Of a DNA stretch of 64,000 bases, positions 16,336 to 25,696 are shown in pieces. Position 1 is the first letter of the stretch, and every line of letters starts with the position of its first letter. The DNA is taken from NCBI RefSeq assembly GCF_040493455.1, contig NZ_JANFDA010000001.1:682001-746000 (forward strand). The letters are read 5' to 3'. The DNA comes from Microcosmobacter sp040493455. GTDB lineage: Bacteria > Bacteroidota > Bacteroidia > Flavobacteriales > Flavobacteriaceae. Position numbers and translations under genes: made by a program. Under the pieces are notes generated by a model, which worked only from the letters and a program-made list of their open reading frames with translations, had not been told where the DNA came from and did no database searches.

Positions 16336-18105
16336 ATGAAGATGTTGAAGCCCATATTCGTATGCTTGATGATTTTATCATCAACATCTTTATTTTCCCA
16401 AGTTAAGTTCGAAGCCAAAGTAAGCAAGAAAAAATTAGGGATTAATGAACGCCTTCGAATAGACTTCGAAATGGACAAAGATGGCGACAACTTTAATCCA
16501 CCTAGTTTCAAAAATTTTGCAGTTATAGGAGGTCCAAACACTTCCGTAAGTAATTCGTGGGTAGGCGGAAAACGCTCTTACAAAAAGACATATACCTATT
16601 TCTTAGCACCAAAAAAGCGAGGCAGGTTTACTATAAAGCAAGCCACAATAGAAATTGAAGGTAATATCTACAAAACTATTCCAGTAACGGTCGAAGTTAC
16701 CGCTGCAGTTTCAAAACCAAAAGATGGTAATAATGCAGACTATGTTGCCTCAGAAAATGTTCATTTGGTAGCAGAAGTTTCCAAAACTAAACCCTATCTC
16801 AACGAACCAATTACTGTCGTATACAAACTATACGTTCACCCTTCGACAGGAGTGAGTAACTGGAGAGAAATCGACAACCCTAGATACAATGATTTCTGGA
16901 GTCAGAACATCCCAGTAAAAGCCATAAAAGCAGAAACAGGAACCTTTAAAGGAGAAGAGTATCGCTATGTGGTTTTAAAGCGCGTTGTACTCTATCCTCA
17001 AAAAATTGGAAAACTGGATATTGAGCCATTGAGTTTAGATATTACCGTCGAAGTTCCTACTAATAGACGAGATCTTTTCGGTAGTCGTATAATGACTCAG
17101 GTTCATAAGGTGGTTTCTGCAGGTAGTAGAACCATTAATGTGAAACCATTACCAGAAGCTGGAAAACCATCAGATTTTACTGGAGCGGTTGGGGATTTCG
17201 ATTTCAATGTTTCAGCTTCAAAATCTCAATTAGATGCTTCAGAATCTTTACAAGTAAAAGTAGAAGTATCGGGGAAAGGAAATTTGAAACTTTTTGAGTT
17301 ACCAGAGCTTACCTTACCAAGCTCGCTAGAAGTATACGAACCAGAAAAGAATGATAAGATTCGTACACCATTATCTGGAATGCAAGGGACAAAGAGTGAA
17401 AGCTATACCGTTGTACCTCAATACAAAGGGAAGTATCCAATACCAAGTATTTCATTCTCTTATTTTGATTTAAACTCCAAGACTTACAGACGTTTAAATT
17501 CTGATGAGATTGTTATCGATGTTTTAGATGGACCTCTCAATGGGTCTAACTCTAACACGTCTTCAAACACATCAACGAAACAAGCAGTAACCCTTAAAGG
17601 CGATCAGTTTGCGTTCATTAAAACCAGTACAAATTTCACATCAATAAAGCCTAAGTATTTCTTTAAAACCACAACCTTTTGGGCACTTTTACTAACACCG
17701 TTTTTAGCCATACCAATAGCTATAGTTGTCCGTAGAAAGAAAGCCGAAAGAGATGCAGATGTACATGGTAATAGAATAAGAAAAGCCGATAGATTGGCTA
17801 AGAAATATCTGGGAGAAGCTAAGAAAGCCTTAGGAAAGAAAGAAGCATTTTACATTGCTTTAGAAAAGGCCTTGCACAATTACCTGAAGGCGAAGTTAGC
17901 TATTGAAACCAGTGAAATGAGTAAGGATAAGATTAAAACATTGCTTAGTGATAGAAGTGTTGAGCAAGATGTAGTTGGAGAGTTTATCTCGCTTTTAGAA
18001 AGTTGCGAATTGGCGAGATATACACCAACGACCAATGTTACAATGCAACAAGATTATAGTAGGTCTGCTGATGCAATTTCGGCAATAGATCGACAAATTA
18101 GATAG
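16336..18105 (+). CDS. batD: BatD (oxygen-tolerance) membrane protein
   Basis: A 589-residue BatD protein: signal peptide (FSQ about residue 22), a long periplasmic region of BatD repeats with immunoglobulin-like strands (NERLRIDFEMDKDGDNFNPPSF.., LNEPITVVYKLYV.., ASESLQVKVEVSGKGNL..), one membrane helix (about 435-455, TTFWALLLTPFLAIPIAIVV) and a helical cytoplasmic tail. The ATG at 16336 is used; the TTG twelve bases upstream is less likely. It lies 21 bp after batC. Confidence 0.92.
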   Translation: MKMLKPIFVCLMILSSTSLFSQVKFEAKVSKKKLGINERLRIDFEMDKDGDNFNPPSFKNFAVIGGPNTSVSNSWVGGKRSYKKTYTYFLAPKKRGRFTIKQATIEIEGNIYKTIPVTVEVTAAVSKPKDGNNADYVASENVHLVAEVSKTKPYLNEPITVVYKLYVHPSTGVSNWREIDNPRYNDFWSQNIPVKAIKAETGTFKGEEYRYVVLKRVVLYPQKIGKLDIEPLSLDITVEVPTNRRDLFGSRIMTQVHKVVSAGSRTINVKPLPEAGKPSDFTGAVGDFDFNVSASKSQLDASESLQVKVEVSGKGNLKLFELPELTLPSSLEVYEPEKNDKIRTPLSGMQGTKSESYTVVPQYKGKYPIPSISFSYFDLNSKTYRRLNSDEIVIDVLDGPLNGSNSNTSSNTSTKQAVTLKGDQFAFIKTSTNFTSIKPKYFFKTTTFWALLLTPFLAIPIAIVVRRKKAERDADVHGNRIRKADRLAKKYLGEAKKALGKKEAFYIALEKALHNYLKAKLAIETSEMSKDKIKTLLSDRSVEQDVVGEFISLLESCELARYTPTTNVTMQQDYSRSADAISAIDRQIR

Positions 18106-18119
18106 CGTATAGACATTAC

Positions 18120-18869
18120 ATGAAGTATTTATCATACATAGTAATACTGTTGATTAGCAATTTTGTAATTGCTCAGAACCAAGCATTATTCGAAAAAGCC
18201 AATGCCTTATACAATGATGGAGAATATGCAGAAGCTATTGATGCCTATAATCTAATCTTAGAAAATGGTAAACATTCCGCAGAAGTATATTTCAACTTGG
18301 CAAATGCGCACTACAAACTCAATCATATAGCGCCAAGCATTTATAATTATGAAAAGGCACTACGTCTTGCGCCAAATGATAAGGACATTAGGAATAATGC
18401 AGCTTTTGCAAGAAATATGACTATTGATGATATCGAGGTACTACCACAAGCTGGGTTTTCAAAAATAATGAAGGATATTACCAATACCTTCTCCTTTGAT
18501 AATTGGTCAAAGATATCCATAGCTCTAGTAATACTCTCAATAGTGTTGTTCTTACTATATTATTTTTCTTATAGCGAAACACGAAAGCGTTTAAGCTTCG
18601 TAAGTAGCTTTCTAGTTTTATTTATTGGGCTTATTGCTTTATCATTCGCTTTCAAAAAGTACAACCTAGTAAAAAAAGATAAGCCAGCCATAGTGTTTTC
18701 TCAAGAAAGTAGAGTTATGAGTGAGCCTAATAAAAGGAGCGAAGAATCGTTCCGTCTTCACGAAGGCACCAAAGTCCAAGTCTTAGATTCTGTTGACCAA
18801 TGGAAAAAGATTCAACTTGCCAACGGCAACGAAGGTTGGGTGGAAAGCGAGGATATAAAGCCACTATAA
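18120..18869 (+). CDS. batE: BatE, TPR and SH3-domain membrane protein
   Basis: A 249-residue protein: signal peptide to about residue 18, TPR units (about 22-100, AEVYFNLANAHYKLNHIAPSIYNYEKALRLAPND), two membrane helices (about 132-152 and 158-176), and a C-terminal bacterial SH3 domain (about 190-249, RLHEGTKVQVLDSVDQWKKIQLANGNEGWVESEDIKPL). This architecture is BatE. It lies 14 bp after batD and closes the core Bat set. Confidence 0.92.
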   Translation: MKYLSYIVILLISNFVIAQNQALFEKANALYNDGEYAEAIDAYNLILENGKHSAEVYFNLANAHYKLNHIAPSIYNYEKALRLAPNDKDIRNNAAFARNMTIDDIEVLPQAGFSKIMKDITNTFSFDNWSKISIALVILSIVLFLLYYFSYSETRKRLSFVSSFLVLFIGLIALSFAFKKYNLVKKDKPAIVFSQESRVMSEPNKRSEESFRLHEGTKVQVLDSVDQWKKIQLANGNEGWVESEDIKPL

Positions 18870-18883
18870 CCCTTTTTAAAATA

Positions 18884-19438
18884 ATGATATTTAAGATTTT
18901 TGCCCTAACCATTTCTTTTTTACTCTCCGTAAACACCTTTTGCCAAGACAAAAAAGTACAGTTTAGGAAAGCACAAGAAGAAAAGTATAAAGCCATTCTA
19001 AAAGAAAACGAAAAGCAACGAAAAGAGATTGATGGCTCTACACTTACCGAATTAAGTTTTGAAGATATTGAAGGGAATAAGCATACCTTAAGCTCGTTAA
19101 AGGGAAAAGTAGTCGTTATGAATTTTTGGTTTATTCAATGTAAACCCTGTGTCGAAGAGTTTCCTGATTTGAATAAGTTAAAAGCAAAGTTCGAAGGCAA
19201 GCCAGTAGAGTTTTTTGCAGTAGCCTGGAATGATAAAAAATCGCTAACGAAGTTCCTAGAAACGCATCAATTAGATTATACTGTAGTTTCAGACGGAAAG
19301 CTTAGTAAAAGATTTAAAATACCCCATTATCCCTATAATATGATAATAGATCAGAACGGGAAAGTCGAATATATTAGCGAAGTTTTGAGCTTAAATATTT
19401 TCAAGAAAATTGAACGAAAAATCAATAAACTCCTATAA
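18884..19438 (+). CDS. TlpA-like periplasmic thioredoxin
   Basis: A 184-residue TlpA/ResA-type thioredoxin with a signal peptide (MIFKIFALTISFLLSVNTFCQ). The redox motif CKPC (86-89) sits in NFWFIQCKPCVEEFPDLNKL, and the cis-proline region is FKIPHYPYNMIID. The ATG at 18884 is preferred to the earlier in-frame start at 18800, which would overlap batE. The 14-bp gap suggests it is co-transcribed with the Bat operon. A disulfide reductase or oxidase role in the periplasm is expected; the substrate is unknown. Confidence 0.9.
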   Translation: MIFKIFALTISFLLSVNTFCQDKKVQFRKAQEEKYKAILKENEKQRKEIDGSTLTELSFEDIEGNKHTLSSLKGKVVVMNFWFIQCKPCVEEFPDLNKLKAKFEGKPVEFFAVAWNDKKSLTKFLETHQLDYTVVSDGKLSKRFKIPHYPYNMIIDQNGKVEYISEVLSLNIFKKIERKINKLL

Positions 19439-19463
19439 TTGAACTGTTTAAGGTTTTTTAATA

Positions 19464-19492
19464 TTTGTTTAACAAATAAAAACTTATATTTG
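19464..19492 (+). promoter_or_regulatory. Promoter upstream of the small secreted protein / SulP cluster
   Basis: TTTG (19464-19467), 17 bases, TATATTTG (19485-19492) is a full match to the Bacteroidota promoter. The start would be about 15-20 bases before the ATG at 19516. Confidence 0.72.
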
Positions 19493-19515
19493 TTGTTTCG
19501 ATAACTAAAAAACCA

Positions 19516-19827
19516 ATGCTCAAATCTCTAATCACGTTATTTTTTATAACCATATTACTTGGAGTCACTGCGGCTCCAACAATAGTGTCGGTTATAGACT
19601 GTAATGCTGAGGCTTCCCTGTTTTTGGATGCTGAAGAAGAAGAGAAAGAAGGCAAGGAAGGGAAAGAATCCTCCAAAGATAAAGAAGTAAAATTATTTCA
19701 AGACTTATTCCCTTTGTATAATATGCTTTCGGAACAGTTGGCATTGGCAGAAGCTTATTATTCGAAATCCTATTCATCAAACGACAAGGAATTGGTATCC
19801 CCACCACCCGAACAAAACGTCGTTTAA
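19516..19827 (+). CDS. Small secreted acidic protein, unknown function
   Basis: A 103-residue protein with a signal peptide (MLKSLITLFFITILLGVTAAP), a Glu/Lys-rich stretch (EEEEKEGKEGKESSKDKE, about 40-57) and a C-terminal helix. No domain is recognised. It is driven by the promoter at 19464-19492 and lies 87 bp before the first SulP gene, so it may be the leader gene of the inorganic-anion cluster. Confidence 0.7.
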   Translation: MLKSLITLFFITILLGVTAAPTIVSVIDCNAEASLFLDAEEEEKEGKEGKESSKDKEVKLFQDLFPLYNMLSEQLALAEAYYSKSYSSNDKELVSPPPEQNVV

Positions 19828-19914
19828 TCCCGTTTTTAGCGCACCTCGCGCACCAATCAATTTTTAGTTTAATTATAGTTCTTGGCAATAACGCCGAGGC
19901 AAAACGTATATTTT

Positions 19915-21486
19915 ATGTTCAAGTATTTAAAAAATGACTTGCCAGCTAGTATTGTGGTATTTTTTGTGGCGTTGCCACTCTGTTTAGGTATCGCATTGGC
20001 AAGTGGAGCCCCTCTGTTCTCTGGTTTAATTGCAGGGATTGTAGGAGGTATAGTAGTTGGTAGTTTAAGTGGATCCAATATTGGAGTTAGTGGGCCTGCA
20101 GCAGGTTTGGCAGCAATCGTATTAGCTGCAATTGCTACTCTTGGAAGTTTTGAAAACTTTTTACTTGCTGTAGTTCTTGGAGGAATTATCCAGTTAATAT
20201 TCGGACTTCTAAAAGCAGGTATTATCGGATACTATTTTCCATCCTCAGTAATTAAAGGAATGCTTACAGGTATTGGTATCATTATTATCTTAAAGCAAAT
20301 ACCGCACTTCTTTGGTTATGATAAGGCCTTTACACTATTCAAAGGAAGTGGAGAAGGAGTAGTTAGCCAGATTCTAAGTATTTTCGATCAGATCCAAATT
20401 GGATCGACTATCGTAGGAGTCATTGGACTTTTAATTCTATTACTTTGGGAGAAAGTATTGGCTAAAAAAGCTAAGATATTTCAAATTGTTCAAGGACCTT
20501 TAGTAGCTGTAGTATTTGGGATTTTATTCTTTGTATTTACACAATCTAGCGAGACTTTGGCAATCACAGAAGCACACTTAGTAAGTGTTCCTGTACCAGA
20601 AGATACAAGCTCATTTTTAAACCAGTTTAGCTTTCCAAATTTTGCTGCTATAACCAATCCAGATATATGGATTGTGGCATTTACAATAGCTTTAGTAGCT
20701 AGTTTAGAAACACTTCTTTGTGTTGAAGCTACAGACAAATTAGATCCGCACAAAAACGTTACACCAACCAATAGAGAGTTATTAGCTCAAGGAACAGGAA
20801 ACATTGTTTCTGGGATGATTGGAGGACTTCCAATTACTCAGGTAATCGTTAGAAGTTCTGCTAATATTCAATCTGGAGGAAGAAGTAAAATGTCTGCAAT
20901 AATCCATGGATTTTTCTTATTGACTTCAATAATCCTTATCCCAAGACTGCTAAATATGATTCCGCTATCTGTATTAGCAGCGGTATTATTGATTGTAGGA
21001 TTCAAATTAGCTAAGCCTTCATTATTCAAAAAGATGTACGACCAAGGCTGGAAGCAATTTATACCTTTTATGGCTACAGTTTTACCTATGGTAATTACTG
21101 GAGATTTATTAATAGGAATTGGACTTGGACTTGCAGTAGGTATTGTTGTGATCTTAATAAAGAGCTACCAAAATTCTCACTTCTTACATATTGAAGATCA
21201 GAGTAACGGTAAGCACAAAATAAAAATGACTTTAGCAGAAGAAGTGACATTCTTCAACAAGGGAGCAATCTTAAAAGAATTAGATAGCCTTCCAATAGAC
21301 ACGTACTTGGAGCTAGATGTAAGAAAGACAAGATATCTCGATAATGATATTATTGAAATTCTTGAAGATTTTGCATTCAAAGCCAAAGAGAGGAATATTG
21401 ATATTAAGTTAATTTCTGAACGAGGAATTATAGAAAACCCAGATAGTTTTATCGAGTTTTTCAAACTAAGACCAAAATCAGCTTAA
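19915..21486 (+). CDS. SulP-family inorganic anion transporter with STAS domain
   Basis: A 523-residue SulP (SLC26-type) transporter. The ATG at 19915 gives MFKYLKNDLPASIVVFFVALPLCLGIALASGAP, the conserved family start; a TTG at 19882 is rejected. About 11-12 membrane helices cover residues 15-415. The C-terminal STAS domain (about 430-520) contains LDSLPIDTYLELDVRKTRYLDNDIIEIL. Nearby are a USP, a second SulP and a carbonic anhydrase, so bicarbonate is a likelier substrate than sulfate; this is inference from neighbours. Confidence 0.92.
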   Translation: MFKYLKNDLPASIVVFFVALPLCLGIALASGAPLFSGLIAGIVGGIVVGSLSGSNIGVSGPAAGLAAIVLAAIATLGSFENFLLAVVLGGIIQLIFGLLKAGIIGYYFPSSVIKGMLTGIGIIIILKQIPHFFGYDKAFTLFKGSGEGVVSQILSIFDQIQIGSTIVGVIGLLILLLWEKVLAKKAKIFQIVQGPLVAVVFGILFFVFTQSSETLAITEAHLVSVPVPEDTSSFLNQFSFPNFAAITNPDIWIVAFTIALVASLETLLCVEATDKLDPHKNVTPTNRELLAQGTGNIVSGMIGGLPITQVIVRSSANIQSGGRSKMSAIIHGFFLLTSIILIPRLLNMIPLSVLAAVLLIVGFKLAKPSLFKKMYDQGWKQFIPFMATVLPMVITGDLLIGIGLGLAVGIVVILIKSYQNSHFLHIEDQSNGKHKIKMTLAEEVTFFNKGAILKELDSLPIDTYLELDVRKTRYLDNDIIEILEDFAFKAKERNIDIKLISERGIIENPDSFIEFFKLRPKSA

Positions 21487-21496
21487 AAAATAAATC

Positions 21497-22306
21497 ATGA
21501 AAAAAAATAAATATAAAATACTAGTGCTTTCAGACTTAAAAAGTTCAACAAAAAGCACAATAAAGAGTACAGTAGGCTTAGCTAAGATGATTGATGCAGA
21601 TATAGAGCTTTTCTATGTAAAGAAGCCAACAGAAATCGTAGATCAAGACAATCAATTGTCTGCTATGAGAACCATAAACCGAGAACATATCTCTACTGAA
21701 AAAAAGATTCAGAATGTAATAGATACTGTCTCCAAAGAATATGACATGAAAATCAATTCTACTTTTTCATTCGGGAATGTTAAGGTAGAGATAGAAAATC
21801 ATATCAATAAGTCTAACCCAGATATTGTTGTTTTGGGCAAGAGAAAATCCAATCCACTGAAGTTTTCAGGAGACAATGTCACAGATTTTGTTTTGAAAAA
21901 ATACAAAGGCTCCATTTTAATAGCTTCAGAAAAGAATACAATAGAGCCAAACAAAGAGTTGTCATTAGGATTAATCAATAACATGCAAGATGTATTTAAA
22001 GTTGATTTTGCTGAAGAACTACTAGGCCATGCCAAAACACCATTAAAATCATTCAATATTGTAAATAGTTCTTTTGATAAAAAGAAGAGCGAAAGTGTTT
22101 CTGGTAATAAAACAGTTGAATATGTTTTTGAACAAAATGATAACTCGTTAAAGAATTTATCTAATTACTTGCAAAAGAATAATATCAATTTGGTTTGTTT
22201 AGATAGAGAGAACTCTGACAATAAATCTAAGGCTGGTAAAATGTCTGAAGTGATTAAAAAGCTTGAAGTGCCAGTTTTACTCTCTAAGAAACAAGAAGTT
22301 GCTTAA
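21497..22306 (+). CDS. Universal stress protein family protein
   Basis: A 269-residue tandem-USP-like protein. The first domain has KILVLSDLKSSTKSTIKSTVGLAKMIDADIELFYV and the ligand-type region IVVLGKRKSNPLKFSGDNVTDFVLKKYKGSILIAS. The second half is a degenerate repeat. It starts 10 bp after the SulP gene, so it is probably co-expressed and may regulate or couple to that transporter. The canonical G-2x-G-9x-G(S/T) ATP motif is only partly kept. Confidence 0.85.
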   Translation: MKKNKYKILVLSDLKSSTKSTIKSTVGLAKMIDADIELFYVKKPTEIVDQDNQLSAMRTINREHISTEKKIQNVIDTVSKEYDMKINSTFSFGNVKVEIENHINKSNPDIVVLGKRKSNPLKFSGDNVTDFVLKKYKGSILIASEKNTIEPNKELSLGLINNMQDVFKVDFAEELLGHAKTPLKSFNIVNSSFDKKKSESVSGNKTVEYVFEQNDNSLKNLSNYLQKNNINLVCLDRENSDNKSKAGKMSEVIKKLEVPVLLSKKQEVA

Positions 22307-22354
22307 GTTTAGTATTTTGCAATAGATAAAGTGTAATTTAAAGAGATAACTAAA

Positions 22355-23026
22355 GTGAAGCGTATAAAAACCAAGTTTAGCCTAGTAATAATTTGTTGTT
22401 TGGTGTTTCCATTTTTTGGAATGAGTCAAGATAGTTCCTTTGGGAACTGGATTATTTATTTTGGAAATAAGCAGATTGACCAAAAGTGGAATTGGCATCA
22501 TGAAGTGCAATATCGTAACTACGATGCCATTGGCGATTTAGAACAATTACTGTTAAGAACAGGTATTGGTTACAACCTTTCCGAAAATAACAACAACGTA
22601 TTACTAGGTTATGGTTTTATTGCTTCAGAAAACTATGTTGGAGACGATAAAGTTAGTGTCAACGAACATCGTATTTACCAACAGTTTATTACAAAACAAA
22701 AAATAGGAAAAGTAGGTCTTAGCCATCGCTACAGGTTTGAACAACGCTTTGTAGAAGATGACTTTAGAATGCGTTTCCGTTACTTCCTAAGCTTCAATAT
22801 TCCGTTGTGTTCAACAGAAGATGATCAGCCAAGTAAATGGTATTTATCAGCTTACAATGAAATCTTCCTGAATACCGAATCGAGTATTTTTGACAGAAAC
22901 CGTTTATATGGAGGAGTCGGGTTTAGGTTAAATAAAAATGTACGCTTCGAATTAGGGTACATGAATCAGTTCTTTGAAATGTCGAGTAGAGACCAATTGA
23001 ATATGATAACGTTTGTTAATTTTTAG
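22355..23026 (+). CDS. DUF2490 outer-membrane beta-barrel protein
   Basis: A 223-residue protein with a signal peptide ending FGMSQ and the DUF2490 pattern: FGNWIIYFGNKQIDQKWNWHHEVQYRNYD.., LLRTGIGYNLSENNNNVLLGYGF.., alternating strands and a C-terminal aromatic (VNF). The start is GTG at 22355. It is probably an outer-membrane barrel. It sits between the two SulP genes on the same strand and may serve as the outer-membrane component of the cluster. Confidence 0.85.
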   Translation: MKRIKTKFSLVIICCLVFPFFGMSQDSSFGNWIIYFGNKQIDQKWNWHHEVQYRNYDAIGDLEQLLLRTGIGYNLSENNNNVLLGYGFIASENYVGDDKVSVNEHRIYQQFITKQKIGKVGLSHRYRFEQRFVEDDFRMRFRYFLSFNIPLCSTEDDQPSKWYLSAYNEIFLNTESSIFDRNRLYGGVGFRLNKNVRFELGYMNQFFEMSSRDQLNMITFVNF

Positions 23027-23117
23027 CCAATGTTTTTTTTTGATTTAAGTGTTATTTTCTCATTTTGAAAAATTAACGTATTTTCAGAGAAATAACTGAC
23101 TAAAATCAGGAATTCAT

Positions 23118-24983
23118 ATGAAGAATCTTTTTTCGAACATTAGAGGTGATGCATTTGGTGGTATCACAGCAGGTATTGTAGCCTTACCACTAGCATTAGC
23201 CTTTGGTGTATCATCTGGTCTAGGTCCAAGTGCAGGACTATACGGTGCTATTTTCATTAGCTTTTTTGCAGCGTTATTTGGAGGAACAAACACACAGATA
23301 TCTGGGCCTACAGCGCCTATGACAGCTGTAAGTATGGTTATTATAGCTGGGATTATTGCAGCTAATGATGGAAGTGTTGAAAAAGCCTTACCTGCAATAC
23401 TAACAGTGTTCTTATTAGCAGGTTTAATGCAAATAGGTCTTGGAATGATTGGACTGGGTAAGTACATAAGGTACATACCATATCCAGTAGTTTCAGGTTT
23501 CATGACAGCCATTGGAGTCATTATTTTGGTAACGCAAATTCTACCTTCAATAGGGTATTACCCAAAAGAAGATATGGATTTTGTAAACCAGTATAAACCG
23601 CAAGCCGAAGAAGTTATTTTAGAAAACATTCTCAAGGATGAAGCAGGAGAAGGAATTCTTGTACTAGAAGATTTTAGAGAGACCATAAGCAGAGCAGAAA
23701 AGATAACTCAAGATGATATTCTTATGGAATCAAAAACCTTAGCAGGTAAAGATGCTTCAGGTGTTTTGGGAGCCATAAAAGTATTGCCAAGAGCTTTAAA
23801 GCATATTAATTGGCTAGAACTAATATTAGCGTTATCAACCATTTTCATCATATATGGGTTTAAGCGGATAACTACAAAAATACCTAGCACACTTGTGGCG
23901 CTCATTGTAATGTCAGCCATTGCTATTTTAGGAGGTTTGGATTATAGACCAATTCCTGAAATTCCGGAAGGTCTACCAGAGCTTAAAACTGAAATTTTTA
24001 CCAATTTCAGTCTCAGTAGTATTCAGCCGTATATTTTTACCGCTTTAGCGCTGTCATTATTAGGAGCAATAGATTCATTATTAACGAGTATCGTTGCAGA
24101 CAACATGACCAAGACTAAGCACAAGCCAAACAAAGAGTTGATAGGTCAAGGTATTGGAAACAGTATTGCGTCACTCTTTGGAGGAATACCAGGAGCAGGT
24201 GCAACTATCAGAACTGTTGTAAATATCAATTCTGGAGGTAAGACAAAATTATCTGGTATGATTGCAGGTATCCTTTTATTTGTAATCTTATTAGCGATTG
24301 CACCGTTGGCTTCTAAAATTCCAGCAGCAGTATTAGCAGGAATTCTAATCACAGTTGGTATAGGTGTTATGGATTATAAAGGGTTAAGAGCTATTCCATC
24401 GTTACCTAAGGATATCAAATTAGGACCAATTAGGTTTAGTTCAGAAGTTGTTATAATGCTAGTTGTATTGATATTGTCTTCGTTCTGGGATTTAGTATTT
24501 GCAGTAGGTATTGGTTTAGTAATTGCATCCTTAATGTTCATGAAAAAGATTGGAGATCTCACTGCCGAACGGTCTGATGTCAAGAATTTGAAGAAAGAAA
24601 AAGCATGGGCAGACGAAAAAGATTTCCCTGAAAACCTTAAGGAAGAGGTATTCATTAAGCACATTAAAGGACCTCTGTTCTTTGGCTCTACAAGTGATTT
24701 TCAAGCATTATCGCTACAGATTCCAGACACAGCCAGGACTGTAATCATGCGTCTTGGGCGTATGCAGTATATGGATCAATCCGGGCTCTATGCTATGGAA
24801 GATATGCTTCAAGATTTAAAAACTAAAGATGTCGAAGTTCTGTTTGTGGGCTTATTAAAACAACCACGGTACATGATGGAACGTATCGACATTATACCAG
24901 ACTTTATACCAGAGTCGCACATTTTTGAGTCGTTTGATGAATGTCTGGCTTGGGTAAAAGAAAATATAAAAGATCAAGTATAA
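23118..24983 (+). CDS. SulP-family inorganic anion transporter with STAS domain (second)
   Basis: A 621-residue SulP transporter, about 100 residues longer than the first because of a loop between membrane helices (about 150-225). GDAFGGITAGIVALPLALAFGVSSGLGPSAGLYGA and GGTNTQISGPTAPMTAV are the conserved N-terminal helices. The C-terminal STAS domain (about 515-615) carries VIMRLGRMQYMDQSGLYAMEDMLQDL. A carbonic anhydrase gene starts 17 bp downstream, an arrangement that in SulP families is linked with bicarbonate uptake (BicA-like). Confidence 0.93.
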   Translation: MKNLFSNIRGDAFGGITAGIVALPLALAFGVSSGLGPSAGLYGAIFISFFAALFGGTNTQISGPTAPMTAVSMVIIAGIIAANDGSVEKALPAILTVFLLAGLMQIGLGMIGLGKYIRYIPYPVVSGFMTAIGVIILVTQILPSIGYYPKEDMDFVNQYKPQAEEVILENILKDEAGEGILVLEDFRETISRAEKITQDDILMESKTLAGKDASGVLGAIKVLPRALKHINWLELILALSTIFIIYGFKRITTKIPSTLVALIVMSAIAILGGLDYRPIPEIPEGLPELKTEIFTNFSLSSIQPYIFTALALSLLGAIDSLLTSIVADNMTKTKHKPNKELIGQGIGNSIASLFGGIPGAGATIRTVVNINSGGKTKLSGMIAGILLFVILLAIAPLASKIPAAVLAGILITVGIGVMDYKGLRAIPSLPKDIKLGPIRFSSEVVIMLVVLILSSFWDLVFAVGIGLVIASLMFMKKIGDLTAERSDVKNLKKEKAWADEKDFPENLKEEVFIKHIKGPLFFGSTSDFQALSLQIPDTARTVIMRLGRMQYMDQSGLYAMEDMLQDLKTKDVEVLFVGLLKQPRYMMERIDIIPDFIPESHIFESFDECLAWVKENIKDQV

Positions 24984-25000
24984 TTTTTTAAAAACAGAAA

Positions 25001-25630
25001 ATGAAAAATATAGCAATAACAAAAGACATGCAAAGCGCTTTAACGCCTTCAGGTGTTTTGCAAGATTTATTAGAAGGAAACAATAGATTTACAAGCGGTA
25101 ATGGACAAGCAGTAGACAATGGCGCATTAGTAAGTCAAACAACATCTGGGCAATTCCCTAAGGCTGTTGTACTATCTTGTATAGACTCAAGAGTGCCTGT
25201 TGAAACTGTACTAGACCAAGCTATTGGAGATATCTTTGTAGCTAGAGTTGCAGGTAATTTTGAGAATGTAGATATTCTTGGAAGTATGGAATATTCTTGC
25301 AAGGTAGCAGGAAGTAAGTTAGTGCTTGTTATGGGTCATGAAGCTTGTGGTGCTGTAAAAGCTGCTTGCGATAGCGTAGAGCTAGGAAATATAACTGCAA
25401 TGTTAGATAACATTATGCCAGCAGTTCACAAATCTTCGGAAGAGGTTGAAGGTGAAGCAAACTCGTCTAATCCAAATTTTGTTGCTGCTACTGTGGCTAA
25501 CAATGTACGTTTAACGATGGATCGTATTCGTGAAAGATCTCCAATTCTAAAAGAGATGGAAGACAATGGAGAGATCCAAATTGTTGGAGGTGTTTATAGT
25601 CTTAAGACAGGAAAAGTAGAAATGCTTTAA
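25001..25630 (+). CDS. can: Beta-class carbonic anhydrase
   Basis: A 209-residue beta-carbonic anhydrase, which interconverts CO2 and bicarbonate in the cytoplasm. Zn ligands and catalytic pair are visible: Cys60, Asp62 and Arg64 in SCIDSRVP, and His113 and Cys116 in MGHEACGAVK. It lies 17 bp after the second SulP gene, so the two form an operon that would import or supply bicarbonate for anaplerotic carboxylation. The transcript ends at the hairpin 25652-25695. Confidence 0.95.
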   Translation: MKNIAITKDMQSALTPSGVLQDLLEGNNRFTSGNGQAVDNGALVSQTTSGQFPKAVVLSCIDSRVPVETVLDQAIGDIFVARVAGNFENVDILGSMEYSCKVAGSKLVLVMGHEACGAVKAACDSVELGNITAMLDNIMPAVHKSSEEVEGEANSSNPNFVAATVANNVRLTMDRIRERSPILKEMEDNGEIQIVGGVYSLKTGKVEML

Positions 25631-25651
25631 TAAGATATATATACAGAAAAT

Positions 25652-25695
25652 AAAAGCCGTTGGTCACTGAGCAGAGTCGAAGTGCAACGGCTTTT
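25652..25695. terminator. Bidirectional terminator between carbonic anhydrase and cvpA, with REP-like loop
   Basis: Stem AAAAGCCGTTG (25652-25662) with CAACGGCTTTT (25685-25695), flanked by A and T runs. Inside, CACT (25665-25668) pairs with AGTG (25681-25684) around GAGCAGAGTCGA, which resembles the CTGAGC-AGTCGAAG repeat at 10178. The two flanking genes converge on it. Confidence 0.85.
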
Positions 25696-25696
25696 T

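Noticed and set aside
23114..23521. 135-residue minus-strand ORF under the second SulP gene
   Set aside because: Reverse reading of membrane helices, Pro/Ile-rich, no independent support.
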